This document shows, piece after piece, positions 45,211 through 57,017 of a DNA stretch of 64,000 nucleotides. The notes under the pieces are model-generated. The model searched no databases, was not told the origin of the DNA, and saw nothing but the letters and a program-made list of their open reading frames with translations. The translations under genes and the position numbers were made by a program. Location of the stretch: positions 806,001 through 870,000 of the forward strand of contig JAVJAP010000103.1 of the NCBI GenBank assembly GCA_034770075.1, written 5' to 3'. The stretch comes from Aralia elata. Lineage: Eukaryota; Streptophyta; Magnoliopsida; Apiales; Araliaceae. Every line of letters begins with the position of its first letter. The stretch's first letter is position 1.

Positions 45211-46915
45211 TGTAATGGCCACAAATTTCTTAAGTAATATTATTAAAATAAAGAATTTATATTTATTAATTAAATTCTTGTGTATGAATTTAAACCCTTA
45301 AATGATTTGGGTGACTATGTGTGGTTATATGTTAGTTGATTTAATAGTTCATGTGTATAATCCAAATATTAATGGACTAGCCTTGTTAATTATTTTAAAC
45401 AAGCCCAAATTACTAATGGTATGTTAGACTTGTAGATGATTGATGATGAAGTGTAGAGTGTTAATGGTACTAACAGTCTATAAGTTCACTAGGAATTTAT
45501 TAAGGATGGAACTAGCCCAATTGGCTCTCGGCTAATTGCTTATAAGCCTATGATTGGATCATGTAATTATTTAGATTGGCCCAATCTTGGTAAGTAGCAC
45601 AACTGGATTCAAGGAGTGTCACGTGGGGGAGTAATCATGACTTATGTAATCTTTTTCCACATAAGTACAAGTTGGTGAACAACTCCTACCAACTCTATGT
45701 ACTTCTTAGCTTGTTAAGTAGATAAAATCCCTTGAATCGTGGGATAACAAGGATAAAGAAATGAGAATAAAGATTGTGTATAGATATATAAAAATTGTAA
45801 GCAAGGGGTGTGGAGGCTATAAATAGACTACCTCACTTAATCTAGCAAATGTTACTTTCTTAGTCTTGTAAGTTTGAGAGCACTAAATTATTTGAGAGAG
45901 GGAAGAAAGGTGGTTGCCGACTACTAGGAGAGGAGAAGTAGTTCTTGCTATCTAGTTCATCACGTACTTTGGAAAGAAGAGAAGACGCACAACTAAAACG
46001 AAGAGGTGAGAAGTTTTCCATCTTAATAGTTACAGTTTATATATATGTTATATGCATACCCGGACCAGCATAGCTTATAAGCTGAATGCTTTATAATCAT
46101 GTCGTGAATAAGACCTTGAATGTTGTTCATTGGACTTATGACCGAGTCCTAGTTTAGTTAATGTAAAGTGTGGACTATGTCCAAAAGGAGTATAATACTT
46201 TGTCTTGCTAAGAGAGTCAAAATGAGAAATGGTGGTCAAGGCCGAAGCTATTCCGATGAGGTTCGCCACCTTACCCAAACCCATGAACCTTTAGTAACGG
46301 GATTGGACATAGGTTTGTACCAACCCCGAACCATAAAAAGGTTTCGAAAGTGAAATCCATAGATGAACCCGAAGCCATATACATGTCTAGTTCAGTGCTG
46401 GACCTGAAGCCGAACACCTCTAATATTAGTAAGGCTCGAACCTGACTTCTGAAGTCACAGACCTGAAGCCAAGTCCTAAAATGTCGTTGAGACCCAAACC
46501 TTTGGCTTCCCGTAGCTAACTAGAACTCATAGGGAAGAAAATCGATTTATGGATGGAATCAAATATGCAGTATTTACAGACAAAAGTATTCGGTTATTGG
46601 GAAAAAATCAATATACTTCTAATGTCGAATCAGGATCAACTAGGCCCAACCCTAAACACTCTAAGATCCATTTTCAAACCTGCTCCCATTTCGAGTCAAG
46701 AGATAGATTATACAATATGATACCATCCGATCCCGAAGGGTCCCCGAACTACAACAGGTTCCGATGTGGAGCCGAAGTTAAAACCTTGTAGGCAGCGGGT
46801 TGGTCAAGACCCTAAGTCATGTTTCTAGTTGTGTCTGACTTCAGACAAATTAAATAGAGCACGTTCTCTAAGTAGAAATCTTGGAGTAAACTTAAGTTCC
46901 AGTAGTAGTGTAAAG
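45211..46915 (+). repeat. Tek-3: Tekay-type LTR, 5' part
   Basis: It starts TGTAATGGCCACAAATTTC, close to the Tek-2 start TGTAATGTCCGTGAATTT, exactly where Tek-B pol ends. A TATA box (TATAAATA, 45818-45825) and a leader-like zone follow. From about 46060 it departs from Tek-2, with a segment rich in GAACC/GAAGCC words (46320-46800). It gives way to the CGTAGAG array at about 46915. No terminus is found on the right. Confidence 0.6.
45818..45825 (+). promoter_or_regulatory. TATA-like box in Tek-3
   Basis: TATAAATA in the context GGCTATAAATAGACTACC, at the same relative place as in Tek-1. Confidence 0.45.
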
Positions 46916-46922
46916 AACTTTA

Positions 46923-47215
46923 CAATCGTAGAGTAAGTCAGCCGAACAACTCGGCGATCATAGAGTAAGTCAGTCGAACCACTCGGCAATCACATAGTAA
47001 TTCAGTCGAACCACTCGACAATCGTAAAGTAAGTCAGCCGAACCACTTGGCAATCGTAAAGTGAACTCAACAATCGTAGAGTTAACCTCTGCTGATCGTA
47101 GAGCTTCACCAGACCATCGTAGAGTGAACTCGATGATCGTAGAGTTAACCTCTGCCAATCGTAGAGCTTTACTAGACCATCATAGAGTTTCGCTTGTGAT
47201 CGTAGAGTCACCACA
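46923..47215. repeat. tandem CGTAGAG array
   Basis: Four copies of a 32-bp unit (CAATCGTAGAGTAAGTCAGC...) are followed by a mixed set of ATCGTAGAGT boxes with TTAACCTCTGC and GCTTCACCAGACC spacers. About a dozen boxes lie in 290 bp. The box is the complement of the CTCTACGAT word in the Sirevirus-like LTRs. The array is therefore probably a relic of that family in the opposite orientation, wedged between Tek-3 and Gyp-2. Confidence 0.75.
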
Positions 47216-47246
47216 GTTTACTGCTAAGCCAAGCCAACTAACCTTG

Positions 47247-47813
47247 TGATAGACTCCACGACACGCTTACGTGAGGTGGTCGTCGCCCGGATCATTTCTA
47301 GCAAAGTTAAATGGTGGATTGCTTGCAACACCTTAACCCCTCGCCTATATGTAGACGGTAATCTTAGTATAATTGCTCACGTTCGGAATTTTACGTTGAA
47401 TGGACACCAACGACACCTTGACCCCTCGCTTATATTAAAGCGGTAATCTTGGTATAATCGACGATTGATGCGATAGAAGACACTACACACAACTATGAAT
47501 TGTTATATGATAAGTCAATTTGAATCTCAAAGAAAACTAAGAAAATAACTTAGGAATTCTTCAAAGAACCAAAAGTAGAGAATAATCTCACAAGTATGAT
47601 AAAAATTTGAATAATATTGAATTTTGTATGAATTAAATTCATAAAACTTATTTATAGTATCCATCAAACCCTAGAACTCATAAAAGGTAATAACAATTAA
47701 CTAGAATCAAAATCCTGACTAAAAGTAACCTAATTACATTAGGAATCTTAAAATATACTGAAAATAATCAAATAACTAAGGAAATCCACATCAAAACCTT
47801 GAAAAACGCATCA
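47247..47813 (-). repeat. Gyp-2 3' LTR
   Basis: The left end TGATAGACTCCACGACACGC equals the Gyp-3 LTR end. The right end is ...AAAACGCATCA. A TATA-like box on the minus strand lies at 47649-47656. The length of 567 bp fits the sister LTRs. Confidence 0.85.
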
Positions 47814-48014
47814 GGACAATTTTTGATGACCCCGCCGGGGCGAGCCCATTGACCTACAATTCCTGTGCCAGGACGATTGTGTGTTGGTGCGAGCCCATTG
47901 GCTTGCGGAACATGTCAGGGCTAGCTCGGCAGAGATGGTTGGGTCGGGGCGCCGCGTTGGGGTGGACTGGACAAAGATGAGCTCGCCGGGGCGAGCTCAA
48001 TAGGCTTGCTGAGC
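47814..48014 (-). other. Gyp-2 3' untranslated stretch
   Basis: A GC-rich 200 bp with repeated GGGCGAGC(T/C)CA words between the polyprotein end and the LTR. Gyp-3 lacks this GC-rich run at the same place. Confidence 0.6.
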
Positions 48015-48740
48015 TCACCTGGGCGAGCCCCTTGAAATCCAACCTCCAAGTTTGCTTTCCGGTCCAATGTTTGGCTCAAGATCACTACTTTGGCCCATCA
48101 CTCGTATCATATTCACGAGCTTAGATGATACCTCTAAAGCTCCCGAACTCGTTTCGTTCTCTTTCCAAGTAGCTTGAATAAGAGCAAGTAATCCATCCTT
48201 AAAACGCTTAGCTCTAGCCCTCGTGTCCAACTGGAACTTGCACCGGATCCACTCTAAGGTGGCCATCTATTCCCGAGCTAACGATGTCCTCATCATTCCT
48301 CTCCTCTTGAGAAGGATTTGTCCTCAAATCATCACCTACATCAAACGGACTTATATCAGTAACATTGAATGTTCCACTAACATTATACTCACCAGGTAAA
48401 TCCAATCTATTGGCATTGTCATTAATGCGTTCAAGTACTTGAAGTGGTCCATCTCCTCTGGGAAGCAATTTTGATTGTATTTAAGTTGGGAATCTCTCCT
48501 TCTGCATATGTAACCACACCCAATCTCCTGGTTTAAAGATAACCTGACGTCGACCCTTGTTGGCCTGTTTTGCATATTGCTCCATCCTCCTTTCAATATT
48601 GAGTCTCGCCTTCTCATGTATTTGCTTAATAAATTCAGCCTTTTCCACCTCATCCATTTTAGTATACTCAGAAATAGGCAATTGTGATAAATCCAATGGT
48701 GTCAAGGGATTAAAACCATATACAATTTCAAATGGAAAAA
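48015..48740 (-). pseudogene. Gyp-2 integrase C-terminal region
   Basis: Overlapping open stretches (48481-48705, 48214-48468, 48015-48266) give the C-terminal domain. They show EYTKMDEVEKAEFIKQIHEKAR, then NKGRRQVIFKPGDWVWLHMQK, LPRGDGPLQVLERIN and TFNVTDISPFD. A tail with RARAKRFKDGL follows. Frame changes lie near 48470-48480 and 48260. No chromodomain is seen after the tail. Confidence 0.83.
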
Positions 48741-48741
48741 A

Positions 48742-49410
48742 TTAAGTAGCAGAATGAACAGATCTATTATAAGCAAACTCAACATGTGGTAAATACTCCT
48801 CCCAATGTTTAATATTCTTTTTAATGATAGCCCGTAACAATGTAAATAAAGTCCTATTTACTACTTCAGTTTGACCATCAGTTTGTGGATGAAAAGTAGT
48901 TGAAAATAAATGCTTAGTGCCCAACTTACACCACAAAGTCTTCCAAAAATAGCTCAAAAATTTAGAATCTCTATCTGACACAATTATTCTAGGCATGCCA
49001 TGTAAACGCATAATTTCTTTGAAGAATAAATCAGCAACATGGGAAGCATCATCAGTTTTGTGACATGGAATAAAATGTGTCATTTTCGAAAATCTATCCA
49101 CGACCACAAATATAGAATCATGACCACGCTTAGACTCTGTCTTGTTCAATATCTTCTTCAGAGGTTGATCGGTGTATACAATTATTAATCTTCCCTGAAA
49201 GTAATGCCGAAGCTTTTGACTGGCTATTATCAAAGCATAGGCGAACTTCTCCAAATTTGGATACCTGGTTTCTGCATCTCGAAGAGCATGGTTAACACAG
49301 TAAACCGGATATTGTTTTCCACCTATATCCCGAATCAACACCGCTCTGACCGCCAGTGAACTTACTGCTAAGTACAAATATAAAGGTTTCAAAGGGACCG
49401 ACTTCATCAA
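48742..49410 (-). pseudogene. chimeric ORF: Tat-1 RNase H joined to Gyp-2 integrase
   Basis: A single open frame of 222 residues. Residues 1 to about 91 (49410-49136) are Tat-type RNase H: AVLIRDIGGKQYPVYCVNHALRDAETRYPNLEKFAYALI, then LRHYFQG and YTDQPLKKIL. The rest is the Gyp-2 integrase core: HDSIFVVVDRFSKMTHFIPCHK, IVSDRDSKFLSYFW and HPQTDGQTEVVNRTL, which holds the second Asp and the Glu of the catalytic triad. The fusion reflects a junction between two elements and not a designed protein. Confidence 0.85.
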
Positions 49411-49559
49411 TAGAAGCGCTGAAGATAAGTATTTCTTGATCCCTTAGAAAGAATCCTTACACTCCGAAGTCCACTGAAATGTCTTCTCATTCTTCGGCCC
49501 CTTCAGCATATCAAAGAATGACAAACACCTTTCTGCCGACTTAGACATAAACCTCCTCA

Positions 49560-50400
49560 ATGTCGCAATCTGACCTGTCAACCACTGTACATCTTTGAAT
49601 ATTTAAGGAGACTTCATGTCCAGAATAGCCTTGATCCTTTTTAGATTCACCTCAATACCTCTTTTGCTTACCAGATAACCAAAGAATTTACCCAAACCGA
49701 GGCTAAAAGTGCACTTTGTCGAGTTCAGCCTAATGTTATAATGCCTTATAGTCTGAAAACAGTCTTCCAAATCATCCAAATATTCCATAACAGATGGGCT
49801 CTTGACAATCATGCCATCCACATATACCTCCATGCTTCGGCCTAACTGCTTCCATAACACGTAGTTCATCATTCTCTGGTAAGTCACTCCGACGTTCAAC
49901 GGTCCTAAGGTCATTTTCTTTTAAGCATAGATTACCTGATGTGTTATAAAATCCATCTTCGAGATATCCTCCTTATGCATCGAAATCTGATTGTATCCCG
50001 AAAAGGCATCCATAAAACTCAACAACGCATACCCCGATATAACATCAATCAATTGGTCCATGTGCAGGAGTGGATAAATATCCTTTGGACACGCCTTATT
50101 TAAATCTGTGTAATTAATACAGATCCTCTACTTCCTGTACTATTTCTGAACCAGTACCACATTAGCCAACCAGTCGGGGTAATCAATCTCAAATATGAAG
50201 TCCGCCGCTAGCAACTTAGCCACTTCATCATCGACAATCTTCTGCCGCTCTGGGCAAAGATCCCTCTCTTTTGCCGGACTGGTTTCGTGGAAGGGTCTAC
50301 ATTCAGTCTATGCACAATAACTTTCTCATCAATCCCGGGCATATCACTGGGTTCCCAAGCGAAGATGTCTGCGTATACCCGAAGTAACTCGATCAATCCT
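49560..50400 (-). pseudogene. Tat-1 reverse transcriptase
   Basis: Segment 50208-50396 carries the RT start (DIFAWEPSDMPGIDEKVIVHRLNVDP). Segment 49603-49914 carries the palm and thumb (YQRMMNYVL, MEVYVDGMIVKS, LNSTKCTFSL, GYLVSKRGIE). The active site reads YVDG where YVDD or YVDN is usual. The motifs between them (about 49915-50200) can be followed with several stops. Confidence 0.8.
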
Positions 50401-50632
50401 ATTCGAAAAAGCTCCTAAAGACCCGATCTAATCTTTCTCATCTTATCCTTCTTTTATGGGATCAACTCAATATCTTCAGTCTCTTTGGTTGGTAGAGCGA
50501 GGGGTTATGTGCTTCTTTCGATAAACGGTTCTACCTCGATCGCCATTGTCTGCCTCTGCTTACATCTCCTGACCCCCGAACAGCGAATTCCTGTAGCACC
50601 TTCGAGCCATATTCAGATCTCCCCTAACTTCG

Positions 50633-50893
50633 CTAACACCATTCGGCAGGGAACTTCAATTTTAAGTAAGTAATAGAGGTCACCACCTGTAGCGCTGCTA
50701 ATGTCAGTCGTCCTAGAATTGTGTTATAAGTTGAGTCCACATGCACGACAAAAAACTTGACATTGATTTCCACCTGTTGAGGAGTCGTCCTGAAGATGAC
50801 TGGCAACTCAATAGTTCCTACTATCCGACCCGGTTCATTGCTAAATCCGTACAGCAGAGGCTCCTGCCCGACCTCCATCTTTCTTCCTTCCAA
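50633..50893 (-). pseudogene. Tat-1 protease region
   Basis: An 86-residue stretch with LYGFSNEPGRIVGTIELPV and STYNTILGRLTLAALQVVTS, the C-terminal half of a Gypsy aspartic protease (the ILGR motif). The DxG active site should lie near 50903-50940, where the frame is broken. Confidence 0.75.
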
Positions 50894-50902
50894 ATCAAGT
50901 CT

Positions 50903-52497
50903 CTAATAAGCATGAGCATATAATATATCAACGAAAAAGCAATTGTCGATCATGATCCACTTCATGTCCATTGAACTGACTTGTGCCATAATAGCTAACA
51001 CCCCTTCATGCGGTTCAATAGGTTTTGATGGGTAATCATCATTAGTGAAAGAAATTACCGTGCAAGGGTATAGGCGTTCCCTCCTAGCAGGTCGTTTAGA
51101 TACCATCAGAACGAAATCTAATACCCCACGCCTCTTATTTCTAGCCACCTTCCCGATTAATCCACCTGTTATCACGTCTACCACACGCCGAACTATCGGT
51201 GCCTGCACGATTTGTGGCTGAGCGTTCTGTTCGGTATTGTTGTTGTTTGTCATTCTTGCCGAACCCTCACGCTCTGCAACAAACAGGTCTAACTCCCCAT
51301 TCCGCACATTCTTATCAATTAAGTTTTTTAGGTTCCTATAAACCTCGGTGGAGTGTCTAATAGTTTGATAATAATCACAGTATTTATTTTGGTTCCCTCG
51401 ATTCGGATGGGTGTTGTTTGGGCAAGGTCCAAAGTACGACTTGTCTCTCATATGCTCCAATATCGTTGCCCGATTTGTATTAAGGCGAGTGTACACCTTG
51501 TTAACTCTTCGGTTCGGGAAAGGCATACGTCCTCCTCCCGAACCCCCATTAAAATTCTTCTTTGGGTGATCGTCTGTTCTGTTACTATTGTCTGACATGG
51601 GATGGTTACTCCTATCCAAATCCTTTGGTTTCTTTATCACATTCGACTTTAAACTACTTATGACTTCCTCGATCACAATGAATTTTTCTGCTCTATCATA
51701 GGCTTCGACCAAGTCTTTCGGGGCGTCAAACATCATGTGTTTTACCAGTTTCTTCAACTTTATCACATCCAGCCCCGTGGTAAAGTATCTGAGTGCTTAA
51801 GGACTGTTTAAATCCAACACTGCTCCAACTGCCTCGTGAAACCGTTTCACATACTAGCCCAATGTTTCATTTAAGTATTGCCTTATCTGTATCAAAGAAG
51901 TCGTTAGCTTTCCCCTCCTTTGTTACTCCCGAACCGACTGTAAAACTTGTCACAGAGCTACTTCTACGACAAAATTGAGTTCGGGGCTAAAGACATCATC
52001 CACTGCCGAGTCTCCTTTCTAAAAGTCATGATAAACATCTGACACTTGGTGGCATCAGAGTAGTCATAATACTTCATTAGCCGGTCATATGCCTGACTAT
52101 GATCATATGGGTCTCTTGTTCCATCATAACTCTCTATGTGCGGAACCTTCTTATTGGGATTGGCCTGAACCTAATCAATCTCCGAAGAGAATGGTGATGT
52201 CGAATTAATCAGAACCTCCTCCTGATTAGCCGTTGTGAGCATCTTCTCCAGCTCTACAACCCTCCGGGATAATGCCTCAGGATCTTCCCTTCGAGGGGAT
52301 GACTCTCGCCTATCCTGACTATGATCTGGAGAGGCTCCCCGTCTTCTTCGTTCAGATCTTCTTTTACTTTCACTGCTTGCTTCCCAAGAGCGATTTTGAC
52401 GCTTGCTCCTTTCACGAGATCGACTCCGTCGCCTGATCCTCTCCTGAGAGCGGCTCCTATGCCTACTCCTATCATGCTGAGAGCCGTCTGAACGGTG
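50903..52497 (-). pseudogene. Tat-1 gag
   Basis: The 287-residue stretch 50903-51766 covers the gag C-terminal part (MMFDAPKDLVEAYDRAEKFIVIEE, then KYCDYYQTIRHSTEVYRNLK, a CCHC-like segment with lost residues). Earlier parts (51770-52250) are readable with stops. The N-terminal side at 52254-52497, in the frame without Met, is an arginine-serine-rich run (RSRSQERIRRRSRSRERSKR), followed by LSRRVVELEKML. RS-rich runs can bind RNA. The gag is interrupted by Sire-2 at 52498. Confidence 0.75.
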
Positions 52498-54341
52498 TGT
52501 TAGTTTCTAGAGGCACAAAAGATATCTATAAGAGGGGTTGAATAGATTCTTTAAAACTTTTTGACTAGGTTTTAAAAGAGTGACTTATCAGATTGATTAA
52601 TTAATGCATAGCGGAATATGATAGATAAAATCCCCCTTAGAGATAGAACGGTTATAAAGGATATGATAAAGCAGTGATATAACAGTTATAATAGTTATGA
52701 CAATTTAAGGAGTGTAAAGAGATAGAGACAAGACGTTAAGTGGTTCGGAGCACACAAGACTCCTACTCCACTGTTCTACTCCTCGAGTAGCAAATCCACT
52801 AAGGATATTGGTACAACTGAATCACAAAGATTCCTTCAAGACCCGCAGTCTTGGAACTCTAGTACACAACGTACTTTTCAAAGCCAGCAGCCTTGGAACT
52901 CTGTAGACTAAGACCCACAGCCTTATAATTTCTTGTACCCTTTGGTACTCAGCAAGTCCAGCAGACTTGACTTTAGTTGGTCACCTCTGTTGACCCTTTC
53001 ACTTGATAGAAAGTGATTGTGTTGTTGCTACTGCGTTACTTGAAGCATACAATCTGATGAACTTAGAAACAAAGCAAGATGTTTCCCTTTAGATTGTAGA
53101 ATAATATTTTGACAGATATGATTTCTTTATGTTGCACTTGCTTAATCTGAACCTTCATTCTGTCTGCCTTATGTAGATGCATCTGAACAATCTTTTCATT
53201 GAAATGTGGATGTTTCATCTAATACTCCCTTTGAGATGTGTTGCAGAACTTTAGGAATAGTTTATTCCTTGTTGACCGCAGTAGTGGGGTGAGTCAGCTT
53301 CCATTAGCTTGCACCAAGATAGTGGTAGAGATAGTGCTCTGAATATCTGCAAACCCTAGCTGTTTGCCCCCCACTGAATTAATTCTTGTTTAGTCCATTT
53401 TAGTATTCAGTAACTGGCTTGGGCAGGTCATTCTTTTGATCAATCTATATGGGCAACTCAAAATATTTAATTCAGATCTAGGTTACTTGTCTGACGTGTT
53501 GACTCTACGATCTTGCTAGTTGTAGTGTCGTTAGTGAGATTGTAGAGTTGTTTGTCTGAACTGCTCTACACTCTATTGATGCTTACAGATGTTCACTGTG
53601 ATCTTCATATCTTACCTTGATCACTCTAAGATAACATCAATGTTTTTGCCTTTATGATCTTCTTCAGAAGTGCTGATTTAGTCTTTGAAAATACTGGCAG
53701 AGACTACTCTATGATTCTGTATTTGGACAGCCTTTGTGAATCATAGAGTGACAGGCTATGTTGACTTTACGATCCTAAGAGTAGCCTTGTGATGTCGAGA
53801 CAGCTCTACATCCTGTCGAGAGCGCTCTACGTCCTGCCGAGAGAACTCTACGATCTGTCGAGAGAGCTCTGTGTCCTGCCGAGAGAACTCTACGTTCTGC
53901 CGACAAAGCTCTAAGTTCTGCCGAGAGAACTCTACGTTCTACCTACAAAGCTCTACGTTCTGCCGAGAGAACTCTACGTTTGCTTGACAAATTCTGTGAT
54001 GGCATACTTTGACTCTGCGTAGTTGGCAGACTGCCCTACGATCCTTCACTAGGTGTTTGTGCAGTACTCTATGATCTGTCTATTTTATCACATAAGATCA
54101 ACCTAACAAGTTTGATCTTCTCTATTCTAAGTCCTTTGTACATCCCCTTCAAAAAAGGACTTTACAAATATGCTCTGATCAGATAGATATTCAATGCAGC
54201 TTAGATCATCTTAACATATTTGATCCTTTATATTTTAAGTCCTTGTACATATGTATTTCATAAAGTACTTTACAATTCAGCTACTGATACACATATACAT
54301 TAAGAACACAACATCAAATTTAAACCATGTGATTCCTAACA
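52498..54341 (-). repeat. Sire-2 3' LTR
   Basis: It starts TGTTAGTTTCTAGAGGC and ends ...GTGATTCCTAACA. It contains the 21-bp minisatellite (53795-53990) and CTCTACGATC words, and is homologous to the solo LTR Sire-1. The polypurine tract follows. Confidence 0.87.
53795..53990. repeat. 21-bp minisatellite in Sire-2 3' LTR
   Basis: About nine copies of GAGAGAACTCTACGTTCTGCC-like units, the same unit as at 33610-33850 and 58600-58795. Confidence 0.85.
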
Positions 54342-54356
54342 ATTTCTCCTTATTTG
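54342..54356 (-). promoter_or_regulatory. Sire-2 polypurine tract
   Basis: The minus strand reads CAAATAAGGAGAAAT immediately before the LTR start TGTTAGGAATCAC. Confidence 0.7.
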
Positions 54357-54689
54357 ATGTTGACATAAACCAGTAGTTTTGAATCATATCATCAATTCTA
54401 ATGTAGATTCTTATAAAGATAAACATGTCTTATAGTACAGTGAGCAACTGTATTTCTAGATAAAATTATGAGTTTTATTGATGATTAAATGAATATTACA
54501 ATATATGGCAGTTTCATCAATAAAGAGAGAATTTCAGATAATTTCAAACCTTAGTTTCTTCTTCTCTTACTCTTCTCTTAGTCCTTAGAGGAATGGCCCT
54601 TTCATATTCAACTCTTCTTTTGTATATTTCCTTGCCTTCTTCAGTCATTCGTTGGAACTCTCCAATCTACTCTTGACTGAGGCCTGAAG

Positions 54690-57010
54690 AGGGCATATGA
54701 CTTCCTCCTTCACCATAGGGGTGAGTCCTATGTATGTGTCAATTTAGCACTGCAGGATTACCTGATGGTATGTGAACTCCTGTTGAAGTTACATCAGGCA
54801 TTCTTCTGTAGGATCCAGGAACTTCACTCCTTATGGGAATGGCATCTATGGGCTCTTCACTTGGAATTGATGATTCGGACTGCCTGGGCTGTTGTTGCTG
54901 CCTTGGTTGCTCTCTTCCCCTGCTGCTTGACTCTCCCTTTTGTTTGCCTTTTGTTTTCTCCCCCTTTATGTCAGCATCTAGAGTTCGAACCTCTTGGGAG
55001 AGCTGCTGCAAACCCCGCACCAATTCATGCAGTTAAGACCGGGACTAAGAGTTGTCAGCTCTTTGTTCAACAAATTGAGCTTCAGTCCTTTCCCGTTCTT
55101 GGTGCATTAGAGCGAGGGCAGTGTCAGTTCTTTCCATCTGTTGGAGGGATAGGCATTGGAAGTTGTTGATGGAGGTGCTCAAATCAAAGAGTTTCTTAGT
55201 TACGAGTTTATTTTGAGCTGTCTGAGTCTCCTGAAGGGAAAGAACTGCGGATTTATGATTTATAATTTCCTTTTGATAGAATTTGTCCCTTTTGTCAATG
55301 TCGTCCATTAATTCTTTGATAATCTTTCTTAATCCTTTAGTCAGTTTAGTGCCAAGATTATTAGAGTGAGCATTGACAGCATCAACAAGTTCGTTAAACC
55401 TTCTATGGAGCGTGAGAGAATTAGCTTCAAGATTCTCCTCCATATCTTTAGCCATACCAACAGTGAGATTAGTCAGTTCATCTGTTGTGGGGATGAGTTT
55501 GACACGCTCAAGTATTTGCTTGATCTCTGGTGAAGACTCTCCCCTGTTGCTTCCTTGGAGATTTCCCAAGGCGATGGCTAGGTTAAAGTATTCATTATGT
55601 GAGGAAGAGGGGACATCAGCAGGAGTGGTTGGGGCTTTTGTATGAGCAGTTTGAGTGACATTTATAGGGTCATCACACTCTATGATCATAGGGTCAATCG
55701 TAGGGTGGGATGACTCTTCGTTTTAGATTTGGAGGGTGAATTGAGTATCAGTTGTAGAGTTTAGGGACTCTACGCTGGAGATGGTTGAACATCTGGTTCA
55801 TCAGGGACAGGGTTTTAAGACCCTGTAAATGGAAGGGGGTTCCTTGGGTCAAAAATGACCTCATTCCATTTTGGCATTTCATCAAAAAGATAGTAATTTG
55901 GCAATGGAGAGTACTTTAACTTGAATGATGAAGGAATGAAGTATAACTTTTGCTCGTTGACCTGGAATGGACCGTTGGCAATCAATTTTTGAGCAAAGGA
56001 GCCAATTTTAGGAAATTCTTGGGCAAGCACCGAAATAGCTGGATAACTCTTGAAGGCCCAAAACATGTGATCCTAAGAATTGAGGATTAGAGCCTGATGG
56101 AATGGCATCCTTGGTAAGTAGGCAAATTAGGTAGTTGTAATTGGCATGCTTTTCTTCATTTTTGCCTTTAGTAATGATCTCTAGGCTTTCACTCTCATCA
56201 CTTGATTCATCAATGATCTCCACAGCCTCAGCTTCTTCAGCCAATGGTTCTGTTTCAGGTTCAACCACTTGAGGGCTTGAGAAGATTTCATCATGAGCTT
56301 TTAGTGGCTCCCCCTCAACCGGAGCGTTGACTAACTCAGGGATATCAGGTGTCTCCCCCTAATATAAGCACAGCTTTGCTCCGAAGCTTCTTGTTGCTCC
56401 CCCTTAGTTGGAGCGACAGTTTGATCAGAGGTCAACAGTCTTATTTCTTCCTCTTTGATCCTTAGCATAGCTTCATTAAGGTCCCTTTGAGCTAAAGTCA
56501 TCAGCTTCTTCTTTATTTTCTTTGGCTCGGGTTCAACAACCTTCCCAACCATTTATTCTTCATTAACAGCCATAGACTCAGGCTGTCCAGCAGCATCTTC
56601 AGCTCTTAACTCTACGATCGTAGAGTGAGGATTCTCAGCAATCGTAGGGAGACTTTGCTTAGAGGTGCATTTTCCCTTCTTATGATATACCTTTAAACTA
56701 GGTGCTGTTTCACCAGAAGCTTCTTTCGTTTGCTTTTTCTTCTTCTTCTCTGCTTCTGAAGAAATGGAGTGCTTTGGTTGAGCAGCAGAGGATGCAGATC
56801 CTTCATTTGATGAACCTTGAGGTTCCTCTTCAATTTAGGGCACTGTCTTCTTTTTCCCTTTGCTTCTTCTGGTTAAAGCTGGCACCTCTTGATCCACCTC
56901 TTCAGTCTCTTCTTCAACGGCAGACATATTCTTTATTGAAGGCGTTCTGACTTCGCTTTGAGTTTTCTCACTATCTTCTGTCTGAGCTGATCTTAAATTT
57001 CCAACTGGAT
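54690..57010 (-). pseudogene. Sire-2 extra ORF, middle and C-terminal part (coiled coil)
   Basis: Collinear open stretches (56331-56552, 56008-56268, 55815-56066, 55045-55689, 54739-55023) continue the extra ORF with stops and shifts between them. The first part is acidic and lysine-rich (EPEPKKIKKKLM, DESSDESESLEI). The longest piece (214 residues) is predicted to be helical, with heptad-like runs and many Glu, Lys and Gln (RTDTALALMHQERERTEAQF). The end is Gln/Arg/Ser-rich. Such a tail resembles the coiled-coil end of Sirevirus env-position proteins. No homologue can be named. Confidence 0.6.
56609..56626. repeat. perfect 18-bp palindrome of the CTCTACGAT box
   Basis: ACTCTACGATCGTAGAGT equals its own reverse complement. 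The half-site CTCTACGAT recurs throughout the Sirevirus-like copies and at 46923-47215. Here it sits inside the broken extra ORF. Confidence 0.9.
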
Positions 57011-57017
57011 TCCTTTT

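Larger units (their letters stand above)
47247..49135 (-). mobile_element. Gyp-2: 3' part of a Gypsy element
   Basis: An LTR (47247-47813) is preceded, in element orientation, by the integrase core and C-terminus (49135-48015). It is the same family as Gyp-1 and Gyp-3. Homology to Gyp-3 ends at about 49135 (shared GAATCATGACCA-GCTTAGA), where Tat-1 RNase H sequence starts. The 5' two thirds are lost. Confidence 0.85.
49136..52497 (-). mobile_element. Tat-1: Tat-like Gypsy element, gag to RNase H
   Basis: On the minus strand the order is gag (52497-50903), protease (50893-50633), RT (50396-49560) and RNase H (49500-49136), all with stops and shifts. The gag with its RS-rich segment and the RNase H motifs suit the Tat/Ogre branch. 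The element is cut on the left by Gyp-2 and split on the right by Sire-2; a stub of its gag continues at 59152-59179. Confidence 0.8.
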
